DNA of 64,000 nt from Paenibacillus sp. H1-7 (GTDB taxonomy: Bacteria > Bacillota > Bacilli > Paenibacillales > NBRC-103111). The notes below the pieces were generated by a model. It was not told the DNA's origin, made no database searches, and saw only the letters and a list, made by a program, of their open reading frames with translations. How positions within the stretch are numbered: the first letter of the stretch is position 1; each line of letters opens with the position of its first letter. A program made the position numbers and the translations under genes. Where the stretch lies: the NCBI RefSeq assembly GCF_022354825.1, contig NZ_CP031168.1, positions 6,697,501 through 6,761,500 on the forward strand, written 5' to 3'. Positions 52,824 to 63,808 of this stretch are shown in pieces.

Positions 52824-55800
52824 TTAGCGGGTTACGCTCATAATATCCTCAAACGCCCAATGATCAGGAGTAACATCCGCGAATGCTGCCGGACGGCTTT
52901 GCTTGTCAGCTCCAATCACCCGATTGATTAGGACGACAGCCTCCGCTCTGGAAATTTTACTGTCAGGACGGAATGTTCCGTCCGGGAAGCCTTCTACATA
53001 GCCTGCTTGCGTAAAGGCGTTGACATAAGGAGCGGACCAGTGGCCCGGCACGTCCGTCAAGCTCGCCTCTCCCGCAGCGGCTGCCGGCTGCAGCTTCATT
53101 ACCCGCGACATCATGACGACGAATTCGGCTCTTGTCAGTTCGCCTTCGCCGCCGAAGGTGCCATCAGGATAGCCGTCAATAACTCCGGCCGATGCGAAGA
53201 ACGAGACCAGCGGCTCCATACCGCTTCTTACGTCTGCAAACGGGTTGCCTACGTTCACTTCCTCCCAGCTCAGCAAACGATCGAGAATGTACATGAGATC
53301 GTACCTCGAAATAGCTTTATCAGGTTTAAAGCTGCCGTCCTCGTACCCTTCGATATACTTGATTTGTCCGGTATTCTTTTTCCAATCAAATGCCGCATTC
53401 TCAACTTCGCAAATCATAGTGAACACCCGATTGTCTTTATCGGTAATCGCCTTGATGGTCATGCTGCCTTTAATGATCAGCTCGCCGGTCCATATCGGGC
53501 TGTTCGTCGTCGGCGTGCTGCCATCGGTTGTATAATAAATCGTTTGCCCCTCCGGCGCCGTCAGCGACAATTTACTGTTTTTCGCCAGCTTCACCGGCGT
53601 CTTGCCGTCCCCACTTACAACTGCACTTCCTACAGCTGCTCCTACACCCGTTCCTGATTCCGGAGTTGGTTCAGTAACGACAAAGCCGCCACCGCCGCCA
53701 CCGCCGCCTCCGCCGCCTGTTTTTTTCGTCCAGACTCCCGTTAACGTCTCGCTGCTTTCTTTGCCTTCAACGAGGGTAACCGCTTTGAGAGTTGTCGTAT
53801 TAGTCAGAGTAATCGGGCCGGTGTACAATTTGGAATACATGTCAGGCACGCCGCCGTCAAGCGTATAATAGATCTCGCCCAACGGTTCGCCAGTTGTCAT
53901 GGTTACCGTAGTATCGCCCCGGAAAGCAGATGGTAAGGATACGAATTTCGGTATCAAGGCGGACTCTGTATATTTCGGAGCCTGAGTTTGGATCGTAATC
54001 GTCCTGCTCTGGCCTTGAACGGCTGCCGTGATCTGGGCTATCCCCGCCGATTTCAACGTGCCGCTTCCATTCAGAATTGAGATCTGCTCTGGATTGGCCG
54101 ACCATACTACGGATGCTTCCTTAGTCAGCTCGAAGCCCGAACGGATGCGATGTACCGTATCCTTATCGTCGAGAATTACCGCCACAGTGCTCAGCTTAGT
54201 TTCATCGGAGCCTTGGAACGGCTTCAACTGAGGATAAAAGCCCGGCACAGCCTGCCAAACAGAAGCATCAAGGGCTATCGGCAACGAGCCGGAAGCCAAT
54301 TGCTTGGTCAGCAGCCCCGTCGCTTCCGCGTATCCCGGAACTCTGCTGCCTGCCGCATCGTAGTACGCCGTGTTCGTTTTGAGCATCTGCTTGTCATAGG
54401 CGGTTTGCATGACTTTGGCAGCTTCTTCCTTTTTACCTGCAATTCCGCCGAAGTACACGGCATTAGGAACTATCGTTCCGTTGATGCTTGCTGTGGCTTC
54501 CCCATAGTTCATGGCAAAGCTCAGCGTTCCTCCAACAGCATGGCCTACCAACCCGCCTGTATAAGCTTTGTCCTTGCCTTCAGCTTGAATGCGCCCTGAA
54601 TTGTACGAGTTGCTAATGGTGCCGCTGTTACTTCCTGCAATGCCGCCGGCGGTCGCTTCCTCGGAATGTACGCTCACATCCGAATAGGAGAACGACTGCG
54701 TGATCGTTCCGGCAGCACTATTGTCGCCGGCAATTCCTCCCGCGGCCTTCATGCCGGAATGATCGGCAAGGATCGCTGCATGAGCAATGGAACGTTCGAT
54801 TGCTCCTGCGTTGACTCCCGTGATACCGCCAGCATATCCGCCTGAGCCCGTTACGGTTCCTTCGAAGGAAGCCATATTAATCTTGCCGCTGTTATTGCCG
54901 GCGATACCACCTGCATAGTACGTCTCCGGCTGGTTGGCCGACTCACCGGTGCGGAAAGCAACCGCCGATTTTTTCACGGTTACACCCGAAATGTCGCCGG
55001 CATTAGAACCGGCAACCCCTCCGGTATAGCCTCCGCCTTCCACGTTGAATGATTGCAGCTGGGCTTGTGTGATGATGCCTTCGTTCGTTCCCGCGATAGC
55101 TCCGACGTTCTCTGTACCTTTCACCACTCCGCTAGAGACGATGTCGACGATGGCAGCTCCGCCAGCATTGAAACCTGCAACGCCTCCGGTATGTTTGCCG
55201 CCTTCTACGTTCACCGTTTGCAGCTGAGCTTTGGTGATAGTGCCGTCGTTAATTCCTGCGATGGCTCCAACGTTCTCCGTGCCTTTCACCGTTCCGCTAA
55301 GAACGATGTCGCTGATGGAAGCTCCGGCAGCATTGATCCCGGCTACTCCGCCTGTACGATTGCCGCCTTCCACATTCACCGACTTCAGCTGAGCCTTGGC
55401 GATGGCGCCTTCGTTCGTTCCTGCGATAGCTCCAGCGTAATCTGCTCCTCTCACCGTTCCGCTAAGGACGATGTCGTTGATTGCAGCACCGTTCATGTTG
55501 GCACCGGCTACGCCGCCGGTATGACTGCCGCCTTCCACGTTCACCGACTGCAGCTGAGCTTGAGTGATTGTGCCCTCGTTTGTTCCGGCGATAGCTCCAA
55601 CGTTCTCTACACCTTTCACTGCTCCGCTAAGGACCATATCTTTCACTGTAGCTCCGCCAGCATTGATGCCTGTCACACCACCAGTAAGTTTGCCACCTTC
55701 CACATTCACTTTCTGCAGCTGAGTTTTGACGATGGTGCCTTCGTTTGTCCCAGCGATAGCTCCAACGTTCTCTGCACCCTTCACAGTCCCGCTAAAGACG

Positions 55801-58800
55801 ATATCGCCGATGGTAGCTCCGTTGGCATTGATTCCTGTTACACCACCGATTCGAATGCCGCCTTCCACGTTTACCGACTGCAGCTGAGCTTGGGTGATTG
55901 TGCCTTCGTTTGTTCCTGCGACAGCTCCAACGTTCTCTGTACCTTTCACCGCCCCGCTAAAGACGATGTCACCGATACTGGCTCCATTAGCATTGATGCC
56001 CGTCACACCGCCGGTATGACTGCCACCTTCCACATTCTCTGTCTGCAGCTGAGCTTTGGTTATAGTGCCTTCGTTTATTCCTGAGACAGCTCCAACGTTC
56101 TCTGTGCCTTTCACCGCCCCGCTAAAGACGATGTCACCGATACTGGCTCCATTAGCATTGATGCCCGTCACACCGCCGGAATGTTTGCCACCTTCCACAT
56201 TCACCGTCTGCAGCTGAGCTTTGTTTATAGTGCCGTTGTTTATTCCAGCGATAGTCCCGACATTCTCTGTACCTTTCACCGCTCCACTAAAGACGATGTC
56301 GCCGATGGCAGCTCCATTAGCATTAACACCGGTAACACCGCCGGTATATTTGCCGCCCTCCACACTCGCCGCCTGCAGCTGTACCTTGGTGATAGTTCCT
56401 TCGTTTGTTCCAGCAATAGCTCCAACGTTATCTGTACCTTTCACTACTCCGCTAACGAGGATGTCGCTGATGGTAGCTCCGCCAGCATTGATACCTGCAA
56501 CGCCACCGGTATTACTGCCGCCTCCCACATTCACCGATTTCAGCTGAACCTTGGCGATGGCGCCTTCGTTTGTTCCTGTGACAGCTCCAGTGTAATCTGC
56601 ACCTTTCACCGTTCCACTAAGGACAATGTCGCTTATTACAGCACCGTTGACGCTTCTTCCTGCCACAATCCCTGTATGGGATCCCCCAGTGACGGACACG
56701 TTTTCGAATTCAATGCGTGTGACCGTTCCCTTATTTTTCGTAATAAAGCCAAAATCGTTATCCAATGCTTGTGCAGCTGCTAGTGTAAGGCCAATGATCT
56801 TATGGCCTTTGCCGTCAAACTGACCTTCGAACTCAGCAAACGGCGTCCAGTTCACCCCGCTTACATCGATATCGTTCCCGAGCGCAAGCTTGTCCAGAAC
56901 CGGCTTTTCCGTTGCACTGCGATGAAACAACTTATAAAAATCCAGATCGTTGTGCAAAAGCACGACACTGACGAGCTGCTTACTGCCTGTTATGACAACC
57001 TCCGCTTGCGCGGTGTCCGCCAGGAAGGAAGCATCCTGAACAAAATTCCATGTCCCGAAGCCGAACGTATTTGACATATCCGCGTCCTTGGGCTCCGCTT
57101 GCACTGCTTTGCCTATATTGCGCCCTACCGGCGGCAGCGAATTCATGTATGACGATTCGGTTAGCTTGCCGTCTCTGAAATTGTAGCCGACCAAAGCACC
57201 TTGATACACGTTCGCACCGCTTACGTTAACCGCCATATCGGAAGTCTTCGCAAAGCTTTTATCTATCGTGCCGTCGTTATAGCCGGCAAAGCCGCCCGTA
57301 TAGGATCGGGTAGCATGATTGATACCCATAGTCGCGATTTTGTCCTGCACGGCATAAGCATGACGTACTATGCCCTTTCTCTCGATAGCACCTGCGAAAC
57401 CGCCGCTTCTCGTATCGAAGCCTGCGTTAGAGATATTCCCGACAGCATATGCATCGACGATAGAGTAATGATCGACCGATCCTGCAAAGCCGCCGACGAA
57501 AGTTCCCGTAATCCCGCTTACATCCAAACTGCCTTTGGAGTAAGCTTGCTCGATTAGACCTTCTCCGACTTCCGAGTCACCCAGCAGCCCGGCGAAGCCG
57601 CCCGCATAAATCGTATTGTCCTGATTATCACAAATGATTTGGACCGGTACGTCCGCGAAAGAATGCTTTATCTTCGTTCCGTCCGCCGTGCCGACGAAGC
57701 CGCCCACATGTGTTCCCGGCGTAACGTCCGGTACGGTGACCGCACTGCCTACCGCAATCTTTTGCTCTGCTGGAGAGACGGCATTCGAATAATGAACTTC
57801 TCCGCCTTGCGTGACGCCCGCAACTCCCCCGATGTGATATAACGTACTGGTGTCAGTTTGAATGGAGTTAGCAGCCATAGAGCCTACGATAATCCCGCTA
57901 CTATACCCGACGAGTCCGCCCGCGGCAGCAGTCTTGGCACCATGAAGCTGCATGGCGGATGTGCTTGCTGCGTTGTACATGGAAGCCGTAATAAGCTTGC
58001 CTGCGATGCCGCCTGCATATATATCGGCGCCGTTGTCCGCCCCCGTCACCTCAAATGTATCGGTATTCACCTTCGTGTTATAAATACCCAGGTATAATGG
58101 AATACCCAGCCCAAAATCGAGCGCCCGATGAACATCGGCTGCTTCCATAATCCCTGCAATGCCGCCAATCGCGCTTTCGCCCGCTCGGATTGCAGCTGCG
58201 ATAGCCGGAGCGGCTTCCGCTTTGTACACGATCGATTGGCGCGCATGACCGACAATTCCACCGGCAGTTACTTTGTCCGCATTGGCTTGAATTGTCCCGC
58301 TGAACAAGGATTGCCGGACTGCCGCATCGGTAAGCTTCCCTGCTATACCGCCAAGCAGAATATCCGGCGATCCGTCCACTGAGGACAGAACGATATTCTC
58401 TACTTTGACATTATCCATATCAAAGCTGCCTGTGCTTGTGCTTGTGCCTGTACCTGCTTTCACCCCGACGATCCCGCCGATCACGCCCGTCCCTGTCAAA
58501 TGCGGGCCCTGCTGGACCGACTTGACCGTTACGTTCCTAATTGTATTGCCCGTATCGGACTGGCCAATGATACCGCCGATAACCGACCCGGAGCCAAGCG
58601 CCTCTATCGTATGGGTTGCCAATACAACGGAGCTTTGGTCTACGGTGCCGGATGTCTGATGGCCGGCCAAGCCTCCCATGATCGTCCCCGTTCCATTTGA
58701 GGACATCCGGTAGCCGGTATAATCAACGTTCAATCCATTAATGTCGCCCGATTGCAAACCGATTACGCCACCTATGACAGCATGATCGGACGAACTTCCG

Positions 58801-61800
58801 ATGCTGCCGTCACGTACCTGGAAGCTGAGAGCTCCCGAAAGGATAGAATACGCATTATCGCCGACCACGCCTCCGACGGTGGTCTGCGGGCTCGTTCCTT
58901 CGATGCGGCTGCCCCCTTCTATAAGAACGGTAATCCCGGTGAACGTTCCCGTATTTTTACCGAACAAGCTGCCCACGGTTTGTCCGCTTATTTTCGCGCC
59001 GTTGACAAGATGAAGGCTCAAGCCCGATACCGTGCCTTGATTGGATCCGGCAAGGGCACCCGTCCATTGGCTGCCCGTTACAGCAAGCGGCTCCAGCTTG
59101 ACACGCTCTACCTTACCCTGCTGCCCTATTACCCCGAACAATCCTGCATAGGGCTGATTCGATACGACGGTTAACCCGTCAATCAAGTAATCGTTCCCTT
59201 CAAAAGTACCTTGGAACGCATTTTCCTCGCTGTTGCCGATCGGTATCCATTGCTTGGATTGAATATGAATCGCACTCGATAACCGGATGATACGGCCTTC
59301 AAAAGTCGATTTCGGTACACCGGTCACCGTTCCGTTCACAATCGCTGCCAACCCAGCCAGCTCCGCTTCGCTTTTCAGTTCGAAAAATATCGCGTCCTTA
59401 TCCCGTGTATACCAGTTGATGTTCACATTCACATCATTGCCGCCGTTCCCGCCGTCTCCGCCGGTATTAGCACTCCGGATCAACTCGGGATATTTATAGT
59501 CCGCGTCCAGCGAGCCGTATTTCCACGTGTTGGTGAAATCCCACCCCGACAAGCCCGGATAGATGTTTCTGTCCTGCAAGGTGGAAGCCAGGATAGTGCT
59601 TAACCGAACATGGACGTTCAGGAAACGGTGATGGCCGTCTGCAAAATCCGGCAAATCTTTATTGATGCCCGCATCCTCGTCCTTGACATAAAAAGCTTTG
59701 TACAGCAAGTCTTTGCTCGCATTACCGTAATATCCGGCGAAGCCGCCGGCATAAGCGCCGTTCGTCCCTGTAACCCGGCCTGCCGAGTAGACGGTAGACA
59801 CTTTACCGTTCTTAATTGCGCCTAGAAAACCTCCGGCATACGAATACTCATTGCTTGCCGACACGTCTTTGGCTGCGTAAGAATTGATTATGTTGCCGTC
59901 CGCATGCTCCCCTACCAGTCCGCCAACTCTTGTATAGGCTCCTTCCGCTGTAACGGCTGCATTCGTATAAGACTTCTCGATGGTGCCGCTGTTGCGTCCT
60001 ACAAGCCCTCCTAAGTAGACGGGGCTATCCTCGATACCGCTTGCCTGGCTCGTTACCGGAATATCGATATAGGAAGCAATAATTTGCCCCTGATTTTTCC
60101 CTACAAGTCCTCCAGCGGACGTTCCTTGACCTTCAATAGTCAGACTCGCATTCGAATACGTATAGTATAGTGTCCCTGTTGCTGTGTTCAAGCCGGCTAG
60201 TCCGCCGGCGGTTCCTTCGTCCCCTATCGAGATGACGGGGCTTTTATCGACGATGCTGTTGTTTGCAATCAGGCTCTCATTTATGCCCGCCATACCCCCT
60301 GTAATCGTTGAAGGCGAAGAGACCTGTACGCTTCCGGTAACCCGGCTAGTCTGAATCGTGCTGACCCCTGCGGCCGGATTTGGAATAGGATCGCTCGCTC
60401 GCGCCTTGTTTACTCCAACGAAGCCGCCTACTGTGGATGAAGCCGCCGAAGCATTTACCTTAATATTAGCAGCTTCCAAATAAGTGTCCACAATGATGGC
60501 TGCTTCGGTTCCGTGGTTATAACCGGCGATGCCGCCTATGATAGACGTCGGTCCGCTTACAGTTAAGTTCACATTGCTGCCCACGATCCGTTGCAGCTTC
60601 GTTGCATCCTCGTATCCGGCAATACCGCCGACTGTCGCATTTGCTGCTGCTGCCGTCGTAGAAATGATCACATTCGCGACGTTGCTCATGACAGCATCAC
60701 CTTCGATCGTGCCGTTTGCCATCTGTCCGGCGATACCGCCAACCATCGCATTAGTACCTGCAACGGCTATTGAGACGTATTCCGGGGACACCGCTTCGAA
60801 AACCGGATTCTTGATGCTCGTGTTCTTTGCGGAGCCCACAATACCACCGATTTTAGCATTCTCTCCGGATGCCGAAATTAGCTGCCCCTCTTTATGAACA
60901 TGCGGGCTCACAATCGATGCTCCAACCGCACTGCTATCTGCCGTTTCCGAACGACCGGCAATGCCGCCGATTTCCGCATTCGTGCCGCTCGATTGCACGG
61001 ACAAAGTATCCACTTTGCTGTCACGAAGAGCACCGGTATGTCGTCCTGCTATACCGCCAATCCAGTTGGCCTCGCCCGAGGAGGTAATCGTAACGTTCTG
61101 TGCGAGCACCTTCGGAGCGTTGTTCAAATTCTCTCCGTAAATACCTCCAATATGTGCGCCGTCCCCGCTCGCATTGACTTTAAGATCCACAGCAGCAAGC
61201 GCTGTGATGGCCGCATCGAAATGCACAGCTTCCACATCGTTCAGCCCGATGATTCCGCCTGTGATGGAGTTGGTGCCCTCAATGTCCAGCTCGAGCTGAT
61301 CGGCTTGGACATACACCGACGTTGAGCGATTAACGCCAATTGCACCGCCGGCCATTGTGTTTCGTGCTTTTACACGGGTCGTCACTTGCTTGACTTCCAC
61401 AGGATGTCCTGCTTCGCCGATCTGTGCTGATGACGTTGCTTCCCCCGTAACAGCTCCCAGCTTATAGCCGCTTCGTTCCGTCTCGTTGAGCAAGCCGATA
61501 CGAGTCACGGTGCTGTCAGCAATGACTAGCGCATCCATATTAAGTCCGACGATCCCTCCTGCGGTCATTCCGTCGCCGGTCGAAGCGATAGTCATGCTGA
61601 GGCTGTCTTCGGCATTCTCAGCACCAATCCTGGCGCCCGTTATCGTTCCGGTCGCCTTGCCGGCAACACCGCCTGCGAATCCATTCGGCGTCTTGGCAGT
61701 CAAGCTGATGTAACGGACCTCCGGCGCTTCAACCATTCCGCTAACATAGCCGGTTACACCGCCCAAGCTTCCGTCGGAGCCAATCGCTGCGAAGCTGTCT

Positions 61801-63728
61801 GCGCTGTCTCCTGCTTTAGCATGGTTTATCTTGCCGCCGTTCATATACCCGGCTATCCCGCCCGTGTAGGTATGGTCTCCACCACCGGTTGCCGTCAGCT
61901 TCCCGGTAAACGACACCTCATTCAAGCTCGCACTCTGGCTCTCGATGGAACCAACAATACCGCCCGTACGAATGGTATGCATCGCATCAGGAGACTCCGC
62001 CGTCACGGTAATCGTGCTGCCGAACGCAGCTCTCTCTACGGATTTATCAGCTGAATCCTTCTGTATGAAGCCGATAAATCCCCCGGTATACAGCGTGCGT
62101 TGGCCGCTCACGGTAATACCGCCCTTGCTGTTGACGTTGGTTACGGCCCCGGTTTCCTTAGCGTAAGCGGTGTTGGCTGTAATCCCGCCCGTATAAACAC
62201 CGATTCCGCCGTTCACGGTGATCGCTCCGTTGTTCTCATAGGCGTTGCTTGCCGTATGCTCCAGCAGCAATCGCTGGCCTGCGAATCCGACAAAGCCGCC
62301 GGTATACGCATTATCCGGATACTGCTCATCACCGCCGGACACATTGATGGTTCCGCTATTGCGTATGGTACCGTTATTGAAAGTGACCGTACCGGACGCT
62401 TTGCCGATCAACCCGCCGGTATATACCTCTTTATTGCCTGTCGCTTCCATAGCGACCTGGTTGTCGAAGCCTTGAATCCAAGTAAAGCCGCTGTTGATCA
62501 AACCGGCAATCCCGCCGGTGTAGACGTTCTCCCCGCCGTGGTTCGTGACAGGCTTCGTGCTTTTGAACACTACGTCGAACACCTTATTGTCCTGCTCGGC
62601 CCCTATGGCACCGATCAACCCTCCGGCATAGGAGCCGTCTGCTTGAGGAGCTTGGATGGCGATGGCTCCATTGTTGGAGCTGTTTTTGGAAAATCTCACC
62701 TGAGCAGCCGCTTTGCCGATCAATCCGCCTGCATAGTTGATGTTCCCGTTCTCCGCCGTAACGGAACCGTTATTTTCGAACGGCGTGCTTTCCTCGTCCA
62801 TAACCACGTTACCGAAAGCAAAGCCTACGACTCCGGCTGCGTACACATCGCCGATGCCGCTGCTTTTGGCAAGAATCGCTCCGTTATTCGTCAATTTCTT
62901 GAGCTTCAGGCCCTTTAGAGACGCGTGACCTATCAAGCCGCCCGCGTATACGTTAATCCCGTTGACGGTTACAGCCCCTTTGTTCACGGAGTTGGACAAG
63001 TCCCCTTCGCCCTCTCCTACAACGCCCCCTACAGCAGTCTGCGATTGCGTCGAACGGACCTGAATCGGAATGTTGTTCGTAATGCCGTAAACGGTGCTGT
63101 GATTGGTCATTTTCCCGACCGCAGCCCCTACGTAGACTTCACTTGCTGCAGCTCTGAGGGTTGAAGCCGTTTTGGCGCTCGCCGTACCTCCGTATACACT
63201 GTATACGGCCGTTTTCACCGAATACACGCTGCGCAATACGGTCTGTGTCTGCGACGCCTGTATATCTATTGTTCCGTTGTCAAAAATAAATCCGCCGACG
63301 GTCCCCCCGTTCATAAACCCGATGAGTCCCGAGTAAGTCCGGTTTTCCGTCAGTTTCATCCCGGAGATGGTAAAGGTAGCGCCGTTCTTCGCGATCAGCG
63401 TTCCTTTAAAAGGATATGTTTCTGTTCCGATAGGAACCCAGGAATATGCGGATAAATCGAGATCGTTCTCGATAGCGATAATTTTACCTTCAAAACCGTA
63501 CAAATCCTTGGTGCCTTCGTTAACCAGCTTCGCAACACCGGCTAATTGAGCAGCATTATGGATTGAGTAGCTGGGAAAAACAGGATCGTACCAGCTCGTA
63601 TCCGCATGCTCATCCCAGCTGCTGCTGTCCGCGTTTGCAAAAAAAGCTCCGGACCATGCCAAGATGGCTGCACATACTATAGCAATTACAATACCGAAGA
63701 TTGATTTTTGCTTCACAGTTATGTTCAT
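52824..63728 (-). CDS. Giant GLUG-repeat surface protein with C-terminal SLH anchor
   Basis: This 3634-residue protein has a signal peptide (residues 1-34), three large beta-helix sections built from GLUG-type motifs (GGIAGxNxGxI), each opened by a non-repeat segment (near DNA 63.5, 59.3 and 56.9 kb, for example AAQLAGVAKLVNEGT and AELAGLAAIVNGTV), an Ig-like part, two chitobiase-C-like domains (IYYTLDGGVPD and IYYTTDGSTPT), a poly-Gly linker of eleven Gly and three SLH repeats (YEDGSFKPDKAISRYDLM, GYPDGTFGGEGELTRAEF, GFPDGTFRPDSKISRAEA). It is probably fixed to cell-wall polymer and acts as an adhesin or matrix protein. GGGGCGGT precedes the ATG at 63728; the frame extends to 63827 without a site. 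No ligand is known. Confidence 0.9.
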   Translation of the reverse strand: MNITVKQKSIFGIVIAIVCAAILAWSGAFFANADSSSWDEHADTSWYDPVFPSYSIHNAAQLAGVAKLVNEGTKDLYGFEGKIIAIENDLDLSAYSWVPIGTETYPFKGTLIAKNGATFTISGMKLTENRTYSGLIGFMNGGTVGGFIFDNGTIDIQASQTQTVLRSVYSVKTAVYSVYGGTASAKTASTLRAAASEVYVGAAVGKMTNHSTVYGITNNIPIQVRSTQSQTAVGGVVGEGEGDLSNSVNKGAVTVNGINVYAGGLIGHASLKGLKLKKLTNNGAILAKSSGIGDVYAAGVVGFAFGNVVMDEESTPFENNGSVTAENGNINYAGGLIGKAAAQVRFSKNSSNNGAIAIQAPQADGSYAGGLIGAIGAEQDNKVFDVVFKSTKPVTNHGGENVYTGGIAGLINSGFTWIQGFDNQVAMEATGNKEVYTGGLIGKASGTVTFNNGTIRNSGTINVSGGDEQYPDNAYTGGFVGFAGQRLLLEHTASNAYENNGAITVNGGIGVYTGGITANTAYAKETGAVTNVNSKGGITVSGQRTLYTGGFIGFIQKDSADKSVERAAFGSTITVTAESPDAMHTIRTGGIVGSIESQSASLNEVSFTGKLTATGGGDHTYTGGIAGYMNGGKINHAKAGDSADSFAAIGSDGSLGGVTGYVSGMVEAPEVRYISLTAKTPNGFAGGVAGKATGTITGARIGAENAEDSLSMTIASTGDGMTAGGIVGLNMDALVIADSTVTRIGLLNETERSGYKLGAVTGEATSSAQIGEAGHPVEVKQVTTRVKARNTMAGGAIGVNRSTSVYVQADQLELDIEGTNSITGGIIGLNDVEAVHFDAAITALAAVDLKVNASGDGAHIGGIYGENLNNAPKVLAQNVTITSSGEANWIGGIAGRHTGALRDSKVDTLSVQSSGTNAEIGGIAGRSETADSSAVGASIVSPHVHKEGQLISASGENAKIGGIVGSAKNTSIKNPVFEAVSPEYVSIAVAGTNAMVGGIAGQMANGTIEGDAVMSNVANVIISTTAAAANATVGGIAGYEDATKLQRIVGSNVNLTVSGPTSIIGGIAGYNHGTEAAIIVDTYLEAANIKVNASAASSTVGGFVGVNKARASDPIPNPAAGVSTIQTSRVTGSVQVSSPSTITGGMAGINESLIANNSIVDKSPVISIGDEGTAGGLAGLNTATGTLYYTYSNASLTIEGQGTSAGGLVGKNQGQIIASYIDIPVTSQASGIEDSPVYLGGLVGRNSGTIEKSYTNAAVTAEGAYTRVGGLVGEHADGNIINSYAAKDVSASNEYSYAGGFLGAIKNGKVSTVYSAGRVTGTNGAYAGGFAGYYGNASKDLLYKAFYVKDEDAGINKDLPDFADGHHRFLNVHVRLSTILASTLQDRNIYPGLSGWDFTNTWKYGSLDADYKYPELIRSANTGGDGGNGGNDVNVNINWYTRDKDAIFFELKSEAELAGLAAIVNGTVTGVPKSTFEGRIIRLSSAIHIQSKQWIPIGNSEENAFQGTFEGNDYLIDGLTVVSNQPYAGLFGVIGQQGKVERVKLEPLAVTGSQWTGALAGSNQGTVSGLSLHLVNGAKISGQTVGSLFGKNTGTFTGITVLIEGGSRIEGTSPQTTVGGVVGDNAYSILSGALSFQVRDGSIGSSSDHAVIGGVIGLQSGDINGLNVDYTGYRMSSNGTGTIMGGLAGHQTSGTVDQSSVVLATHTIEALGSGSVIGGIIGQSDTGNTIRNVTVKSVQQGPHLTGTGVIGGIVGVKAGTGTSTSTGSFDMDNVKVENIVLSSVDGSPDILLGGIAGKLTDAAVRQSLFSGTIQANADKVTAGGIVGHARQSIVYKAEAAPAIAAAIRAGESAIGGIAGIMEAADVHRALDFGLGIPLYLGIYNTKVNTDTFEVTGADNGADIYAGGIAGKLITASMYNAASTSAMQLHGAKTAAAGGLVGYSSGIIVGSMAANSIQTDTSTLYHIGGVAGVTQGGEVHYSNAVSPAEQKIAVGSAVTVPDVTPGTHVGGFVGTADGTKIKHSFADVPVQIICDNQDNTIYAGGFAGLLGDSEVGEGLIEQAYSKGSLDVSGITGTFVGGFAGSVDHYSIVDAYAVGNISNAGFDTRSGGFAGAIERKGIVRHAYAVQDKIATMGINHATRSYTGGFAGYNDGTIDKSFAKTSDMAVNVSGANVYQGALVGYNFRDGKLTESSYMNSLPPVGRNIGKAVQAEPKDADMSNTFGFGTWNFVQDASFLADTAQAEVVITGSKQLVSVVLLHNDLDFYKLFHRSATEKPVLDKLALGNDIDVSGVNWTPFAEFEGQFDGKGHKIIGLTLAAAQALDNDFGFITKNKGTVTRIEFENVSVTGGSHTGIVAGRSVNGAVISDIVLSGTVKGADYTGAVTGTNEGAIAKVQLKSVNVGGGSNTGGVAGINAGGATISDILVSGVVKGTDNVGAIAGTNEGTITKVQLQAASVEGGKYTGGVTGVNANGAAIGDIVFSGAVKGTENVGTIAGINNGTINKAQLQTVNVEGGKHSGGVTGINANGASIGDIVFSGAVKGTENVGAVSGINEGTITKAQLQTENVEGGSHTGGVTGINANGASIGDIVFSGAVKGTENVGAVAGTNEGTITQAQLQSVNVEGGIRIGGVTGINANGATIGDIVFSGTVKGAENVGAIAGTNEGTIVKTQLQKVNVEGGKLTGGVTGINAGGATVKDMVLSGAVKGVENVGAIAGTNEGTITQAQLQSVNVEGGSHTGGVAGANMNGAAINDIVLSGTVRGADYAGAIAGTNEGAIAKAQLKSVNVEGGNRTGGVAGINAAGASISDIVLSGTVKGTENVGAIAGINDGTITKAQLQTVNVEGGKHTGGVAGFNAGGAAIVDIVSSGVVKGTENVGAIAGTNEGIITQAQLQSFNVEGGGYTGGVAGSNAGDISGVTVKKSAVAFRTGESANQPETYYAGGIAGNNSGKINMASFEGTVTGSGGYAGGITGVNAGAIERSIAHAAILADHSGMKAAGGIAGDNSAAGTITQSFSYSDVSVHSEEATAGGIAGSNSGTISNSYNSGRIQAEGKDKAYTGGLVGHAVGGTLSFAMNYGEATASINGTIVPNAVYFGGIAGKKEEAAKVMQTAYDKQMLKTNTAYYDAAGSRVPGYAEATGLLTKQLASGSLPIALDASVWQAVPGFYPQLKPFQGSDETKLSTVAVILDDKDTVHRIRSGFELTKEASVVWSANPEQISILNGSGTLKSAGIAQITAAVQGQSRTITIQTQAPKYTESALIPKFVSLPSAFRGDTTVTMTTGEPLGEIYYTLDGGVPDMYSKLYTGPITLTNTTTLKAVTLVEGKESSETLTGVWTKKTGGGGGGGGGGGFVVTEPTPESGTGVGAAVGSAVVSGDGKTPVKLAKNSKLSLTAPEGQTIYYTTDGSTPTTNSPIWTGELIIKGSMTIKAITDKDNRVFTMICEVENAAFDWKKNTGQIKYIEGYEDGSFKPDKAISRYDLMYILDRLLSWEEVNVGNPFADVRSGMEPLVSFFASAGVIDGYPDGTFGGEGELTRAEFVVMMSRVMKLQPAAAAGEASLTDVPGHWSAPYVNAFTQAGYVEGFPDGTFRPDSKISRAEAVVLINRVIGADKQSRPAAFADVTPDHWAFEDIMSVTR
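55030..56715 (-). repeat. About ten tandem 55-residue repeats inside the giant protein
   Basis: About ten near-identical 165-bp units encode a pattern such as NVGAIAGTNEGTITKAQLQ, then VNVEGGKHTGGVTGINANGA and SIGDIVFSGAVKGTE. Neighbouring units differ at a few residues. The even length and near-identity point to recent unequal crossing-over or slippage; copy number probably varies between strains. Confidence 0.9.
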
Positions 63729-63768
63729 TTTATACCGCCCCATAAAATAGTTAAGCTTGCAGCAGACA

Positions 63769-63799
63769 ACCCGCACTCCTCCTCGCGATTCGTGCGGGT
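63769..63799 (-). promoter_or_regulatory. Hairpin between the two SLH genes
   Basis: ACCCGCAC and GTGCGGGT form a perfect 8-bp stem with a 15-base loop, between the upstream SLH gene stop and the giant gene start. No T-run follows on the minus strand, so it is not a normal terminator; it may act as mRNA processing or attenuation element. Confidence 0.35.
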
Positions 63800-63808
63800 C
63801 CGCAACCA

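Noticed and set aside
55053..56783. Long plus-strand open frames of 200-343 codons opposite the giant protein
   Set aside because: They follow the 165-bp repeat of the minus-strand gene and have biased, repetitive products (Ser, Cys and His rich) with no ribosome sites; they are antisense shadows.
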